Positions 33,808 to 43,134 of a stretch of DNA of 64,000 nucleotides are shown in pieces (the stretch's first letter is position 1; the number at the start of each line of letters is the position of its first letter). The stretch is from Marinobacter adhaerens HP15 (GTDB lineage: Bacteria > Pseudomonadota > Gammaproteobacteria > Pseudomonadales > Oleiphilaceae): contig NC_017507.1 of the NCBI RefSeq assembly GCF_000166295.1, forward strand, positions 1 to 64,000, written 5' to 3'. The notes beneath the pieces were generated by a model that was not told the DNA's origin, did not search any database, and saw only the letters and a list, made by a program, of their open reading frames with translations. Made by a program: the position numbers and the translations under genes.

Positions 33808-34683
33808 TTAAAGCTGTTGGGTCTTCTCCTTCTGGGCATGTTCGAATTCGGTCGCTGCCCATGGATGATCTCCTGGCTGGGCTAAACGGTTTACGAAATC
33901 GGACTCAGTCAGTGGTTGGCTGATGCAGAAGCCCTGACCTTGAGCGCAACCTGATGCTTTGGCCAGTTCAAGTTGCGCCGGATTTTCAATTCCCTCGGCT
34001 ACGACCGTTGCCCCTCGTGCCTTTGCAGAGCTTACGATCTGGGCGACCAAGGCGCTTCCACGCTTGGTACTGAGGTTCTGGACGTCTTGGCGATCCACTT
34101 TGAGCTCTTCGAATGGAAGGCGGGCAAATATTGGCTGTTGGTTGAACCCTGTGAGGAAATCATCAATGGAGAAAGCCACACCATATCGGCTAAGTGTCTG
34201 CATTGTTTTTAATGCGGAGGTTTCGTTAGTGATCGCGAATGTCTCCGTCAGCTCAATGGTAAGTCTTGGCAACCCACGAGTTGAGAGGCACCGCTTGATA
34301 AATGGAGCCAGCCACGCCGAACTCAGTGTTGGCCCCGTAATGTTTACGGATACCGTGCCGGCTTTTGAACGCAGAGCGGGAGACCAGCGGCCACAGAGGT
34401 TTAAAACCGATGATAGCACCACGTAATCGTACGCCTGACAATGCTCATCTGTGTCAGGAACACTGACGCCACCCCGGGTTTGAAGCCAAGGTGGTTGTGT
34501 TTGATCCGGTTGCCAACGGCTGAGTGCTTCCACTCCGCAATATCGCTTTGTACTCAAATCAACTTTTGGTTGGAATAGAATACTGTGCAAAGCTGATCGT
34601 GCTGCAGGGCCCAGATCGTCGTAGGTTCCTGCCTTTCCCATCGGGTAATCTGTCATACCTTTTGTCCCTGGTGCGTCAAACAT
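33808..34683 (-). CDS. EAL-domain protein (c-di-GMP phosphodiesterase-like)
   Basis: This 291-residue protein is a single EAL domain. Visible motifs are GVEALSRWQ (EAL), VSVNITG, LTIELTETF, FSIDDFLTGF, FEELKVDRQ, TVVAEGIENP and QGFCISQPL. The metal and catalytic residues appear present, but the loop normally DDFGTG reads DDFLTG, which may lower activity. It would hydrolyse c-di-GMP or sense it. Sitting between the transporter genes and the capsule locus and read divergently from the latter, it may influence polysaccharide or pilus control. The start uses AGGG upstream of 34683. Confidence 0.85.
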   Translation of the reverse strand: MFDAPGTKGMTDYPMGKAGTYDDLGPAARSALHSILFQPKVDLSTKRYCGVEALSRWQPDQTQPPWLQTRGGVSVPDTDEHCQAYDYVVLSSVLNLCGRWSPALRSKAGTVSVNITGPTLSSAWLAPFIKRCLSTRGLPRLTIELTETFAITNETSALKTMQTLSRYGVAFSIDDFLTGFNQQPIFARLPFEELKVDRQDVQNLSTKRGSALVAQIVSSAKARGATVVAEGIENPAQLELAKASGCAQGQGFCISQPLTESDFVNRLAQPGDHPWAATEFEHAQKEKTQQL

Positions 34684-34942
34684 CGCACAACCCTAACTAT
34701 CGTGTCATACAATCATTATTTATCGCGGGAGCAATTGGCTCTGCTGGCGTAAATTGTTAGCGCATGGGTCAGTCTGCACCAGACGGAAAATTTGACATAG
34801 TTTTACAATTTTTTAAGCAAGATGATTGGAATAGATTATTCAATGCGATAAAGTTCGGACATGAAGCGGTATACAGTTTAACCGTATATTGATTAGCGAC
34901 TGAGCGATTAAGCCAGGAAGATGTAAGAACGGAAGCATAGAC

Positions 34943-35697
34943 GTGAGTGGCATCGTTGGAGTAGCGGCACATCGGAATGTGTCAGACATTATGTTCGAGG
35001 GCTTGAGGCGGTGTGACGATGGTTACGCACGGTGGTGTGGTCTCTCGATTACCGATCGGCACGGCAGGGCACAGCACCTCCAACAAAAAGGCGATTTGCG
35101 TCATCTCGTAAGAAGCTTTGACTGCGGACCGTTTTTTGGCAGGACTGCCATCGGTTTTTAGCTGAGTCGCCGAACCAGGCCACTTGCGTGGAGTGTCACT
35201 GGGACGAGGCAGCCACCGCAGTGATTATCGGAAATATGAGCGCCCCCTCGTCATCCCGCCTGCGCCTTGAGTGTCTTGGGCATACCTTCCGATCCAATTC
35301 GTCAGCCGAACTGACGTGCGCTCTTTTGGGGCATTATTGTAAAAGACATGAGAGCGTTAAGACGGCGATCGACGCGATGCTCGCTGAGTTGTCGGGAAAA
35401 TTTGCTTTGATCGTTTTGCATGAGCGCGAACCCGGCACGCTTTATTGCCTTCACCATGGTGAACCACTGGCCATCGGTATTGGCATTGGTGAACACGGTG
35501 TGAGTGCCAGAGCGGAGTCTCTTCTACAAATAACAGATCGGTTTGTTTGGCTTGAAGAAGACGACACGGCTCGGGTTCGTGCTGACGCTTTTCAAGTCTG
35601 GGATGGCTCTGGTGAGGAAGTAAAGCGCGATATTGTTAACTACGTTCCAAGCCTCGGGCGGTCGAACAGCAACGGTTCACATTCGCCTTGTTTGTAG
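34943..35697 (+). pseudogene. GlmS-like glutaminase-domain gene, catalytically dead and frameshifted
   Basis: A GTG start (GGAAG upstream) opens MSGIVGVAAHRNVSDIMFEG, which aligns with the N-terminus of GlmS (MCGIVGAV...). The first frame stops at 35159. The frame one base back continues LAESPNQATCVECHWDEAA, and later KFALIVLHEREPGTLYCLHH and LQITDRFVWLEEDDTARVRA, matching the second half of the GlmS glutaminase domain. The catalytic Cys2 is Ser, and the RWATHG, HNGIIEN and SDTDTE motifs are lost. No isomerase domain follows. The shift lies in TTTTT before the TAG. It could be a pseudogene or a repurposed non-catalytic domain. Confidence 0.68.
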
Positions 35698-35771
35698 CGG
35701 TTTAAACGAAGCACAACGCTTCATACATTCATCGTCGGTGGGATAGGGCCACCGTTACAACGAGAACTTGG

Positions 35772-37220
35772 ATGTCCTTAAAGCACTGGTTTCGGGTCTG
35801 TGGGGCGGTAGCGTGCCTGACGACTTTTCCGCAAATGATGGCGTTAGCGGCCCCATGGGTTGGCCCTGGAGATGCTCGTGCCCGCTATGAGGCCGTGAAG
35901 TCCGCAGACCGCGGCGCAAGTGACCGTACCTTCACCACGTGGCCAGTTATGTGGCCCAACATCGAGAAAAAAGCCGGTTACTTAAATTTTGAATACGACA
36001 AGACGGGAGCGCCAGATTCCCGCGCAGAAATGACGATAGCCGGGCAAACAGAAACGCCGTTTGTGTCGGGCTTTGAGCCTGTCTTATCGGGCGACGGTCG
36101 TGTCGCTTTCACCGCGCAATGGCAATGGGACCGGTGGGCGGTTGGTGTCTCGGGCTCAGGAATCGCTGATGAAGATGACAACCAGTCAGTACGTGCCGAT
36201 GGCAGTTACGTTGCGACGACACTCGGCAACTGGGTGCTCGGGGCTGGTCAGATTGATCGTTGGTGGGGGCCAGGTTGGCACTCGAGCCTGATACTCTCCA
36301 ATAACGCACGTCCGATCCCAGCTTTCTTTATCAATCGGAGCGACGCTCGCGCGCCATCGTCGGATTGGCTCTCCTGGATTGGCTCGTGGGATTTTACGAT
36401 GATGGCGGGCCAACTTGAAGGAAGACGCGCTCAACCGGACGCCAAGTATCTGGGAATGCGTCTGACGTTTCGCCCCGTGAGTGGCCTGGATATCGGGCTG
36501 TCACGGGCCATCATTTTTGGCGGTCGTCATCGCCCGGAGAGTGGCTCCGTCACCTTCGATGCTCTGATTGGGCGAGATAACTCTCAAGATGGGGCTGATC
36601 AAGATCCGGGTAACCAGATCGCTGCGGTGGATGTTCGCTACGGTTGGGAAGCGTTCGGGCAGACCGTGGGGCTATATGCACAGATGGCTGGCGAAGACGA
36701 AGCGGGGGCATTTCCCGCACGCAAGTCCTGGTTGTTCGGGGTAGATGCAACAAGCCAATGGTTTGGGGCCGAGCAGCAGTGGTATGCGGAGTACGTGAAC
36801 ACGGTTGCTGATGATCTGTTTGGCGATGCCTTGCCAAACGTGACTTACGAGCATTTTCAGTATCGAAGCGGGTATAACCATTTTGGTCGGGCCATCGGGT
36901 CGTCCTTTGGGGGGGATTCAAAAGCCTTGACTCTGGGTGGTTATCATTTCCTGCCGGGCGGCGAGGAAGTGTCGGCTACGGTGTCTCTGGCGGACATTAA
37001 TGTCGATGGCAGCGCCAGAGTCGTCACGCCAGGGAACGAGATTTTTTACTTTGTTCCCCAGTCTCGGACCAAAACCACCATCGTTGGTCTCGGATACGCC
37101 ACCCACCTTTTCAACGGCTGGCTTCAACTGCGGGCCCAGTTGCAAGACAAAGAGATTGAATTTGTCAGTGGCGCCCGGGATCGGTGGTCTTTGGGTGGAC
37201 AATGGACTTACCGTTTTTAA
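35772..37220 (+). CDS. wzi: Capsule assembly outer-membrane protein Wzi
   Basis: This 482-residue protein has a signal peptide (MSLKHWFRVCGAVACLTTFP, then QMMALA). The beta-barrel pattern of Wzi is clear, with DRWWGPGWHSSLILSNNARP at about residues 163-182 and a C-terminal WTYRF ending in Phe as for outer-membrane barrels. In capsule systems Wzi helps organise polymer at the cell surface. It opens the wzi-wza-wzb-wzc export operon, with wza starting 26 bases later. Confidence 0.92.
   Translation: MSLKHWFRVCGAVACLTTFPQMMALAAPWVGPGDARARYEAVKSADRGASDRTFTTWPVMWPNIEKKAGYLNFEYDKTGAPDSRAEMTIAGQTETPFVSGFEPVLSGDGRVAFTAQWQWDRWAVGVSGSGIADEDDNQSVRADGSYVATTLGNWVLGAGQIDRWWGPGWHSSLILSNNARPIPAFFINRSDARAPSSDWLSWIGSWDFTMMAGQLEGRRAQPDAKYLGMRLTFRPVSGLDIGLSRAIIFGGRHRPESGSVTFDALIGRDNSQDGADQDPGNQIAAVDVRYGWEAFGQTVGLYAQMAGEDEAGAFPARKSWLFGVDATSQWFGAEQQWYAEYVNTVADDLFGDALPNVTYEHFQYRSGYNHFGRAIGSSFGGDSKALTLGGYHFLPGGEEVSATVSLADINVDGSARVVTPGNEIFYFVPQSRTKTTIVGLGYATHLFNGWLQLRAQLQDKEIEFVSGARDRWSLGGQWTYRF
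35783..35815 (+). promoter_or_regulatory. JUMPStart/ops-like antitermination element
   Basis: GGGGCGGTAGCGTG (35802-35815) contains the 12-base ops core GGCGGTAGCGTG, the site where RfaH is loaded onto paused RNA polymerase. GCACTGGTTTCGGG just before it loosely recalls the JUMPStart element. JUMPStart normally lies in the untranslated leader of polysaccharide operons; here it overlaps the wzi signal-peptide codons. The RfaH role is established for enteric bacteria and inferred here. Confidence 0.7.
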
Positions 37221-37246
37221 GCGCTCAGACAAGGCACCAACCTTAT

Positions 37247-38368
37247 ATGTACAAAGCAATTGCCCTTTTGATGTTAGGTGCCCTGGTTACAGGGTGTGCC
37301 TACGCTCCAGGTTCCCACATCGACACGACAAAACGCGGATCGTTTTATAGCGGAGACAGTGAAGCGGCCACCGTCGATTACTCCGAGCTGATTCGGGTGT
37401 CTCAAATTGATGCGGATATTTTGTTCGATCCTTCGGTGATGACTGTTCCTGCACCAGCGTCGAATCTGATTCAACCTGACGATGCCTACGAATATCGGGT
37501 CGGCGTTGGGGACGTGCTTCAGGTTATCGTATGGGATCACCCCGAACTCACTATCCCCGCCGGTGAAAACCGCAGTTCTGCCGAAACCGGTAACGTCGTG
37601 AACTCTGACGGAACCATTTACTACCCATACATTGGCTATGTTCAAGCAGCCGGTAAAACGACCATCGAGATTCGGGAGGACATCGCCTCACGACTCGCTC
37701 GGTTCATTGAAAGTCCGGAAGTTGATGTATCAGTGGCGTCCTTCCAAAGCCGGCGCATTTACATTAGCGGAGCAGTCGAGACGCCTGGCGTCTACCCACT
37801 CACCAATGTGCCCACCCGGTTGGTGGATGCGATCAGCCAGGCCGGCGGTATCGATGAGGGCGCCGACTGGCGCAATGTCATCCTCACTCGAGAGGGGAAG
37901 GATTATCGGCTGTCGCTCAAAGCGATCTTGGAGTCGGGTAACACCCAACACAACATCCTCCTGCAATCTGGGGATGTCGTCACGGTGCCTTTGGGCGACG
38001 ATCAGAAAGTATTTGTTCTAGGACAGGTCGCCAGCACCCAGACTTTGCCGATGGGGCGCAATGGGTTGACGCTTGCTGAGGCCATCTCAAATGTGGGTGG
38101 TTTGAACGAGCGCCAGGCCGAGGCAACCGGAGTATTTGTTATACGCCGGGCCGAGGATACCGATGCGGATAAGCCAATCGATCTGTTTCAGCTGGATATG
38201 AGCGATGCCACGGCATTAGTGCTAGCGGATCGATTTGTCCTCAACGATCGGGATCTGATCTATGTGACGACGGCGCCGGCGGCGCGTTGGAACCGGGTTA
38301 TCTCCCTGCTTACGCCGTCCTTCTCGGCCCTGTTCTTAGGCGATCGCGTCGCCGACCTTCTGGAGTAA
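37247..38368 (+). CDS. wza: Outer-membrane polysaccharide export lipoprotein Wza
   Basis: This is a lipoprotein of about 373 residues with lipobox LVTGCAY at about residue 18. The polysaccharide-export domain contains YRVGVGDVLQVIVWDHPELT. SLBB domains follow (RRIYISGAVETPGVYPLTN; QKVFVLGQVASTQTLPMGRN). The C-terminal helix (RWNRVISLLTPSFSALFLGD) is the amphipathic pore helix. The ATG at 37247 is chosen over the upstream open frame because it begins the lipoprotein signal. It forms the outer-membrane exit channel. Confidence 0.93.
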   Translation: MYKAIALLMLGALVTGCAYAPGSHIDTTKRGSFYSGDSEAATVDYSELIRVSQIDADILFDPSVMTVPAPASNLIQPDDAYEYRVGVGDVLQVIVWDHPELTIPAGENRSSAETGNVVNSDGTIYYPYIGYVQAAGKTTIEIREDIASRLARFIESPEVDVSVASFQSRRIYISGAVETPGVYPLTNVPTRLVDAISQAGGIDEGADWRNVILTREGKDYRLSLKAILESGNTQHNILLQSGDVVTVPLGDDQKVFVLGQVASTQTLPMGRNGLTLAEAISNVGGLNERQAEATGVFVIRRAEDTDADKPIDLFQLDMSDATALVLADRFVLNDRDLIYVTTAPAARWNRVISLLTPSFSALFLGDRVADLLE

Positions 38369-38371
38369 GCC

Positions 38372-38806
38372 GTGTTTGACAACATTCTGGTGCTTTGCGT
38401 CGGTAACATTTGCCGAAGTCCTGTTGCCGAGGCGTTTTTGAAGGCGGAACTGCCGGGCAAATCGGTTCGATCGGCGGGATTGGGGGCTTTGGTTGGTCAC
38501 CCGGCTGATCCGACAGCGCAAACGCTGGCCAACGCAGAGGGGCTGAATGTGGCCGATCACCGGGCGCAGCAGGTGACCCCCGCAATGCTGGGCGAGGCAG
38601 ATTTGATCCTGGTAATGAGTCGTGATCAGCGCGGGCAAGTGCGTAAGCTCCACCCTGCCTCCGGTGGCAAAACGATGCTGTTGACGCATTGGCTACCTGG
38701 GCAACCCGACATATCTGACCCCTACAAAAAGAGCACCGAGGCGTTCGAACACGTTCATAAGCAAATCGTCTCAGCCGCCAAGGCCTGGCTCCCAAAGCTA
38801 TCCTAA
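38372..38806 (+). CDS. wzb: Low-molecular-weight protein tyrosine phosphatase Wzb
   Basis: This 144-residue phosphatase has the active-site loop LCVGNICRSP (Cys-x5-Arg-Ser) at residues 8-17 and the general-acid loop DISDPYKKS near the C-terminus. It dephosphorylates the tyrosine kinase Wzc and so permits capsule export cycling. It begins with GTG three bases after the wza stop; wzc follows after eleven bases. Confidence 0.94.
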   Translation: MFDNILVLCVGNICRSPVAEAFLKAELPGKSVRSAGLGALVGHPADPTAQTLANAEGLNVADHRAQQVTPAMLGEADLILVMSRDQRGQVRKLHPASGGKTMLLTHWLPGQPDISDPYKKSTEAFEHVHKQIVSAAKAWLPKLS

Positions 38807-38817
38807 ATGAGTAACGA

Positions 38818-41028
38818 ATGACCGACGTAACGGCAGTAAAATCTAGCAGAAAAGCACAACCGGATGATGAGATAGACATCGGTTTCCTGCTTGGAAGCCT
38901 CTGGGACCACAAAGGTTTTATTGTGGCACTGACTCTCATGCTCGGGGTGGCCGGGTTCGTATACGCGTCATTATCTACGCCTATCTATCAGGGGGACGCG
39001 CTGGTCCAGGTAGAGAAGAAATCTGGCACGATTCCCGGGGCTGACATGTCACAAATGTTGGGTAGGCAAGGGCCTGACACCAACACGGAAATTGAGATTC
39101 TTCGTTCACGGCTGATTCTCGGGCAGGTCGTCGATCAGACCGACCTTCAGGTTGTGGTTGAGCCGGTATATTTACCTTGGGTTGGCGAGTGGCTCTATCG
39201 AAAGGGTGTGTCGCGGCCTGGGGTGTTTGAGGGCAAGCCTTATGTGTGGGGCGGTGAGTCCCTCTCGATTGGCTCGTTGGTTGCCAATCATCACAGTGAC
39301 ACAGTTCGCTTTTTTGTCGAATCGCTGGGCGATGGCCGTTATCGCGTTCTGGATCTTCAAGAGAAGCTACTCGGAGAGGGACAGGTTGGTGAGCAGCTTG
39401 TTATTGAACTGCCCTATTTTGAGTTGCGCGTCGCCGATCTGTCCGCTCCGAAAGGAGCGCGGTTTGAGGTGACAAAGCTGAGTCGCCTCTCAGCCACCAA
39501 TCAGCTAAAAAATCGACTTACCATTCAATCCCAGGGCCGTGAAACCGGAATCTTGCGCCTGGTGATGCAAGGCGCTGATCAGCAGGAAATCGTAAACAGT
39601 TTGGATGCGACCACCCAGGTATTTTTGACCCAGAACATTGCACGGCAAGCGGCCGAGGCTAAGAAGAGCCTGGAGTTCTTGGAGGAGCAGGCGCCAAAAG
39701 TTCGCCAACAGCTCACCGAAGCGGAAAATCGGCTCAACGAGTACCGTCTAAAAAGCGATAGTATTGATCTAAGCTTTGAGACCCAGAATGCGCTCACTAG
39801 TCTGGTTCAGATCGAGGCAAGCCTGAACGAGCTGGCACTGCAGGAATCGGAGCTGGCTCGGCGTTTTACCCCGAACCACCCGGTTTATCGCTCGTTGCTT
39901 GAGAAAAAAGAGCAGCTGCTTCGCGAGAAGAGCCGGTTGGAGGAGCGCACCGACGATTTGCCAGAAACCCAGCAGCAGGTTTTGCGGCTGAGCCGGGATG
40001 TGCAAGTTACGCAAGAAATTTATGTACAGCTATTGAACAGAATGCAGGAGCTCCGGCTTGCCAGAGCCGGCACAATCGGCAACGTTCGCATCCTGGATAA
40101 CGCGGTGGTTCAGGGGCAAGTTGCCCCGCGTAAAAATCTGATCGTGGCCGTATCTGCGCTGTCGGGATTGCTGCTTGCGATGGTTACTGTGTTGCTTCGT
40201 GCTGCGTTCAATCGAGGGATTGTCTCGCCGGAGCAACTTGAAGAGATGGACCTGTCGGTCTATGCAACGGTGCCTCTATCGGATGAAGAAAAACGATCGA
40301 CTGAGGGCGGCAAAAAACGGACTTTCAAGCGTCGTAAAGCTAAAAAGAGAGATTTGTTGGCTGCCCGAAACCCGGCGGATCTCTCCATCGAGGCGATTCG
40401 CAGTCTGCGCACATCCTTGCACTTCGCCATGCTCGAAGCCGCTGATAACCGGTTGATGATCACAGGGCCCAGCCCGGGCATTGGTAAAAGCTTTATCTCG
40501 GCAAACCTGGCAACCGTCTGTGCGCAATCTGGCCAACGAGTTGTTGTTCTAGACGGCGATATGCGTAAAGGGCATGTGCATGAGGCGTTCGGTGGCTCCA
40601 CGAGCAACGGTCTTTCCGATGTATTGTCTGGGCAGTTGTCATTTGACGACAGTATCCATGACTCAAGCGTCGACGGATTAAGCTGGGTGGGTCGGGGCAG
40701 TGCACCACCAAACCCTTCAGAGCTTTTGATGCATAAACGATTCAGCGAATACCTCAAGTATCTGTCTGAGCGGTTTGATCTTGTCGTCATTGATACGCCG
40801 CCGATCCTCGCGGTGACCGATGCCGCCGTCATTGGCGCGCAATGCGGCACAAGTCTCATGGTGGTGCGTTTTGGTCAGAATACGCCGAAGGAAGTGCAAA
40901 TCGCGGAGAGCCGGCTTTCTACGGGGGGCGTGGCGCTCAAAGGCGCCATCTTGAATGCGATGGAGAAGAAAGCGGCCACCAGCTATGGCTATTACGGCTA
41001 CTACAACTACGCGTACAAGTCGGACTAA
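38818..41028 (+). CDS. wzc: Polysaccharide co-polymerase/tyrosine autokinase Wzc
   Basis: This 736-residue protein has a Wzz-type N-terminal region with a membrane helix (about residues 30-55), a long periplasmic coiled part (about 270-400) and a second helix (about 443-463). The cytoplasmic BY-kinase domain has Walker A GPSPGIGKSFISAN, A' VVVLDGDMRKG and Walker B LVVIDTPPIL. The C-terminal tail SYGYYGYYNYAYKSD is the tyrosine cluster that is autophosphorylated. It governs polymer length and export together with Wzb and Wza. Confidence 0.95.
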   Translation: MTDVTAVKSSRKAQPDDEIDIGFLLGSLWDHKGFIVALTLMLGVAGFVYASLSTPIYQGDALVQVEKKSGTIPGADMSQMLGRQGPDTNTEIEILRSRLILGQVVDQTDLQVVVEPVYLPWVGEWLYRKGVSRPGVFEGKPYVWGGESLSIGSLVANHHSDTVRFFVESLGDGRYRVLDLQEKLLGEGQVGEQLVIELPYFELRVADLSAPKGARFEVTKLSRLSATNQLKNRLTIQSQGRETGILRLVMQGADQQEIVNSLDATTQVFLTQNIARQAAEAKKSLEFLEEQAPKVRQQLTEAENRLNEYRLKSDSIDLSFETQNALTSLVQIEASLNELALQESELARRFTPNHPVYRSLLEKKEQLLREKSRLEERTDDLPETQQQVLRLSRDVQVTQEIYVQLLNRMQELRLARAGTIGNVRILDNAVVQGQVAPRKNLIVAVSALSGLLLAMVTVLLRAAFNRGIVSPEQLEEMDLSVYATVPLSDEEKRSTEGGKKRTFKRRKAKKRDLLAARNPADLSIEAIRSLRTSLHFAMLEAADNRLMITGPSPGIGKSFISANLATVCAQSGQRVVVLDGDMRKGHVHEAFGGSTSNGLSDVLSGQLSFDDSIHDSSVDGLSWVGRGSAPPNPSELLMHKRFSEYLKYLSERFDLVVIDTPPILAVTDAAVIGAQCGTSLMVVRFGQNTPKEVQIAESRLSTGGVALKGAILNAMEKKAATSYGYYGYYNYAYKSD

Positions 41029-41131
41029 AACACTTGAGCTGGATTCATTTCCTGCCCCTTGGCACCTCGAAAGTTGAAGTTGGGACCACGATTTGTTGAG
41101 AACTAGTAAAAGCATAAACTGAAGGGACTCT

Positions 41132-42205
41132 ATGAAACTCCTCATTACTGGCGGCGCAGGCTTTATTGGTTCCGCTGTTATTCGACACATCATTAACGGC
41201 ACCACCGATGAAGTCGTTAACCTCGATATATTGACGTATGCCGGTAACCTCGAGAGCTTGAAGGAAGTAAACGATAGTTCGCGTTACACCTTTGAACAGG
41301 TCGATATTTGCGACCGTTCTGGAGTGGACAGAGTGCTAGCCGAGCATCAACCAGACGCTATTATGCACTTAGCCGCCGAAAGCCACGTAGACCGCTCCAT
41401 AGACGGCCCGGCAGACTTTATCGAAACCAATATTGTAGGCACCTATACCCTGTTGGAAGCGACTCGCCAATACTGGCAGGGGCTGGAAGCCGAAAAGAAA
41501 GCCAACTTTCGCTTTCATCATATCAGCACCGATGAGGTGTATGGTGATTTGCCGCACCCAAGCGAAACATCTAACGCGGAAGAACACCTGTTCACAGAAC
41601 AAACCGCTTATGCCCCCAGCAGCCCGTATAGTGCCAGTAAAGCCAGCTCAGACCACTTAGTACGCGCCTGGCAGCGCACCTACGGCCTGCCGGTGTTGGT
41701 CACCAACTGCAGCAACAACTACGGCCCCTATCATTTTCCGGAGAAGCTCATCCCGTTGATAATTCTCAACGCTTTGGAAGGTAAGCCGCTCCCGGTTTAC
41801 GGCAAAGGCGACCAGATCCGCGACTGGCTCTATGTAGAGGACCACGCAAGAGCCCTCTACAAAGTCGTCACCGAAGGCCAGCCCGGCAAAACCTACAACA
41901 TCGGTGGCCACAACGAGAAACAGAACATTGATGTCGTGCACATTATCTGCGGCATTCTCCAGGAACTCCGTCCGCAGGAGCGCAGTTACGGGGAGTTAAT
42001 TACCTTCGTAAGAGATCGCCCCGGCCACGACAGGCGTTACGCCATCGACGCTGACAAAATCCAGAGAGAACTCGGCTGGGCCCCCGAAGAAACGTTCGAA
42101 ACCGGCATCCGCAAAACCGTACAGTGGTACCTGGATAACCTCGACTGGTGCCAGCGGGTGCAAGAAGGCAGCTACCAAAGAGAGCGCCTCGGCGCTGCAA
42201 GCTAA
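41132..42205 (+). CDS. rfbB: dTDP-glucose 4,6-dehydratase RfbB
   Basis: This 357-residue short-chain dehydrogenase has the NAD motif [13 protein letters not shown], the active-site segment [10 protein letters not shown] and [15 protein letters not shown] (Tyr-x3-Lys). [20 protein letters not shown] is diagnostic for RmlB. It converts dTDP-glucose to dTDP-4-keto-6-deoxyglucose. It is the first of four dTDP-rhamnose genes in the order rfbB-rfbD-rfbA-rfbC. From about here to 44.4 kb codons increasingly end in C. Confidence 0.95.
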   Translation: MKLLITGGAGFIGSAVIRHIINGTTDEVVNLDILTYAGNLESLKEVNDSSRYTFEQVDICDRSGVDRVLAEHQPDAIMHLAAESHVDRSIDGPADFIETNIVGTYTLLEATRQYWQGLEAEKKANFRFHHISTDEVYGDLPHPSETSNAEEHLFTEQTAYAPSSPYSASKASSDHLVRAWQRTYGLPVLVTNCSNNYGPYHFPEKLIPLIILNALEGKPLPVYGKGDQIRDWLYVEDHARALYKVVTEGQPGKTYNIGGHNEKQNIDVVHIICGILQELRPQERSYGELITFVRDRPGHDRRYAIDADKIQRELGWAPEETFETGIRKTVQWYLDNLDWCQRVQEGSYQRERLGAAS

Positions 42206-42228
42206 CCCAACAACCGGACACCAACCCC

Positions 42229-42258
42229 GGGGTCAGATGAAATCCTTCATCTGACCCC
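42229..42258. repeat. Perfect 13-bp palindrome between rfbB and rfbD
   Basis: GGGGTCAGATGAA and TTCATCTGACCCC flank a four-base loop. There is no U-run, so it is not a standard terminator, although it could form a strong hairpin in the transcript. The GGGGTCAGATG type of palindrome resembles REP-like elements of gammaproteobacteria. Confidence 0.8.
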
Positions 42259-42285
42259 ATCTTCACAATCCAAACCACGATCATT

Positions 42286-43134
42286 ATGCACATCCTTTTG
42301 CTAGGCAAAACCGGCCAAGTAGGCTTCGAACTGAACCGCACCCTCTCTCCGCTGGGCCCCATAACCGCCCCGGGCAGAGAAGAGCTCGACCTAGCCAACG
42401 CACAAGCCGTAGATAACTACCTTGCCCACACCCAGCCAACCCTGATCGTAAACGCCGCCGCCTGGACGGCCGTAGACGCCGCCGAAAAGCATCAAGCCGA
42501 AGCCCAACGCCTGAACGCCAGCCTGCCAGGTCAACTGGCTCAATACGCCGTAGCCAACAATGCCCGCTTGGTCCACTACAGCAGCGACTACGTCTATCCC
42601 GGCAACGGCACAACCCCATGGCAGGAAACCAGCGCCACAGGCCCCCTGAGCGTATACGGCCAAACCAAGTTTGAAGGAGACGAAGCCATCCAGCAAAGCG
42701 GAGCAGACCACCTCATCTTCCGCACCAGCTGGGTATATAGCGCTCGCGGTAACAACTTCATGAAAACCATGCTGCGCTTGGCTGAGAGCAAAACCGAACT
42801 CAACATAGTGGCTGACCAGATCGGAGCGGCCACTCCGGCAAGGCTCATCGCCCAGATAACCGCACTTGCCATATACAGCAAACTGCAAGCAGGCCTCTAC
42901 CACCTGGCCGCAACCGGCGAAACCAGCTGGCAAAGCTTCGCCAAAGAAATCTTCCGCCTGGCCGGCAAAAGCACAAAAGTAAACCCCATCCCAACCAGCG
43001 ACTACCCAACGCCAGCCCAACGGCCGCTGAACTCAAGGATGGACACAACCAAGCTCGAAACCGCGCTAAACATCCAGCTCCCAAACTGGCAGAGCCAACT
43101 GGCGCTGACATTGAACGAGTATCTGGAGAAGTAA
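42286..43134 (+). CDS. rfbD: dTDP-4-dehydrorhamnose reductase RfbD
   Basis: This 282-residue reductase has the N-terminal motif LLGKTGQVGFELNRTL, WTAVDAAEKHQAEA, and VYGQTKFEGDEAIQ with the catalytic Tyr-x3-Lys. FRTSWVYSARGNNFMKTMLR matches RmlD. It makes dTDP-L-rhamnose in the last step of the pathway. The stop is followed immediately by the rfbA start. Codon use is strongly C-ending, unlike the flanking glycosyltransferase genes. Confidence 0.94.
   Translation: MHILLLGKTGQVGFELNRTLSPLGPITAPGREELDLANAQAVDNYLAHTQPTLIVNAAAWTAVDAAEKHQAEAQRLNASLPGQLAQYAVANNARLVHYSSDYVYPGNGTTPWQETSATGPLSVYGQTKFEGDEAIQQSGADHLIFRTSWVYSARGNNFMKTMLRLAESKTELNIVADQIGAATPARLIAQITALAIYSKLQAGLYHLAATGETSWQSFAKEIFRLAGKSTKVNPIPTSDYPTPAQRPLNSRMDTTKLETALNIQLPNWQSQLALTLNEYLEK

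Noticed and set aside
34869..34889. TATAC-N9-GTATA inverted repeat between the EAL gene and the GlmS-like gene
   Set aside because: Only five-base arms in AT-rich DNA; it might be an operator but could easily be chance.
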